Source: Candidatus Methanomethylophilaceae archaeon (GTDB taxonomy: Archaea; Thermoplasmatota; Thermoplasmata; Methanomassiliicoccales; Methanomethylophilaceae). Taken from it: a DNA stretch of 5,303 nt. A program made the translations under genes and the position numbers. Under the pieces are notes generated by a model. That model made no database searches, was not told the DNA's origin, and saw nothing but the letters and a program-made list of their open reading frames with translations. How positions within the stretch are numbered: the stretch's first letter is position 1; each line of letters starts with the position of its first letter. Below are positions 5,264 to 5,303 of this stretch, piece after piece. The stretch covers positions 1 to 5,303 of the forward strand of contig WOYN01000059.1 in NCBI GenBank assembly GCA_011620825.1, written 5' to 3'.

Positions 5264-5303
5264 TGCGCTCTGATTCTGCGTGCAAGCCGTGCGCGGCAAA
5301 GGC
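5263..5303 (+). CDS. Possible start of a downstream gene (runs off the window)
   Basis: ATG at 5263 overlaps the agmatinase stop by one base (TGATG), with GGAG at 5249-5252 ten bases upstream. The frame (MRSDSACKPCAAK) stays open for the 13 full codons available. The overlap and spacing fit a coupled operon partner in the GC-rich source genome, but the piece is too short to recognise and could be chance. Confidence 0.3.
   Translation, partial: MRSDSACKPCAAK

Noticed and set aside
4611..5299. Long open frames on the - strand opposite the agmatinase part
   Set aside because: They are Arg/Pro/Ser-rich or otherwise low-information translations expected opposite GC-rich coding sequence; the + strand frame has clear ureohydrolase motifs.
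1..5303. CRISPR arrays, tRNA or rRNA genes, insertion sequences, attachment sites
   Set aside because: No regularly spaced repeats, cloverleaf-like sequence, terminal inverted repeats or transposase motifs were seen; nearly all of the window is accounted for by coding sequence.

Overview
The window looks like archaeal chromosomal DNA of moderate GC with a short, different, very GC-rich tail. The archaeal reading rests on TATA-type promoter sequence, GGTGA/GGAG-type ribosome binding sites, tightly overlapping ATGA start-stop junctions, heavy use of ATA, AGG and GGA codons, a DPM1-like glycosyltransferase and a short ACT-only type of acetolactate synthase regulatory subunit. A Thermoplasmata/Methanomassiliicoccales-type host is my best guess. 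It comes from general codon and gene style and not from a database match, so confidence is low to moderate.

Bases 1-2711 (+ strand) form a tight operon for a nucleotide-activated heptose. It holds the 3' part of a sugar-1-phosphate nucleotidyltransferase (HddC-like, open at the window edge), an HddA-like D-glycero-D-manno-heptose 7-phosphate kinase, and a single protein fusing GmhA (sedoheptulose 7-phosphate isomerase) to GmhB (heptose 1,7-bisphosphate phosphatase). Together these cover all four steps from sedoheptulose 7-phosphate to NDP-heptose, most likely GDP-D-glycero-alpha-D-manno-heptose. The kinase frame is broken by one in-frame TGA at 1130-1132, exactly where the family has a conserved glycine. 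The downstream half continues in the same frame with no other damage.

Bases 2706-4327 (- strand) hold two translationally coupled family-2 glycosyltransferases converging on the heptose operon. The first transcribed (3593-4327) is a soluble polyprenyl-phosphate mannosyltransferase (DPM1) type. The second (2706-3596) is a general GT2 transferase. A plausible reading is that this is a surface-glycan locus in which the activated heptose is made by the + strand genes and used by glycosyltransferases such as these.

Bases 4328-4390 are a 63-base divergent intergenic region with a perfectly symmetric TATA-like element. From 4391 an ACT-domain gene (acetolactate synthase small-subunit type) begins. 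Near 4650-4665 its frame runs without a stop into the C-terminal two thirds of an agmatinase/ureohydrolase with sharply different codon use (all CGN arginine, all ATC isoleucine). That half lacks the first metal-binding motif. This looks like a join of two unrelated genomes, by assembly chimera or recent illegitimate recombination, more than a functional fusion. A possible new ORF starts at 5263 and runs off the window.
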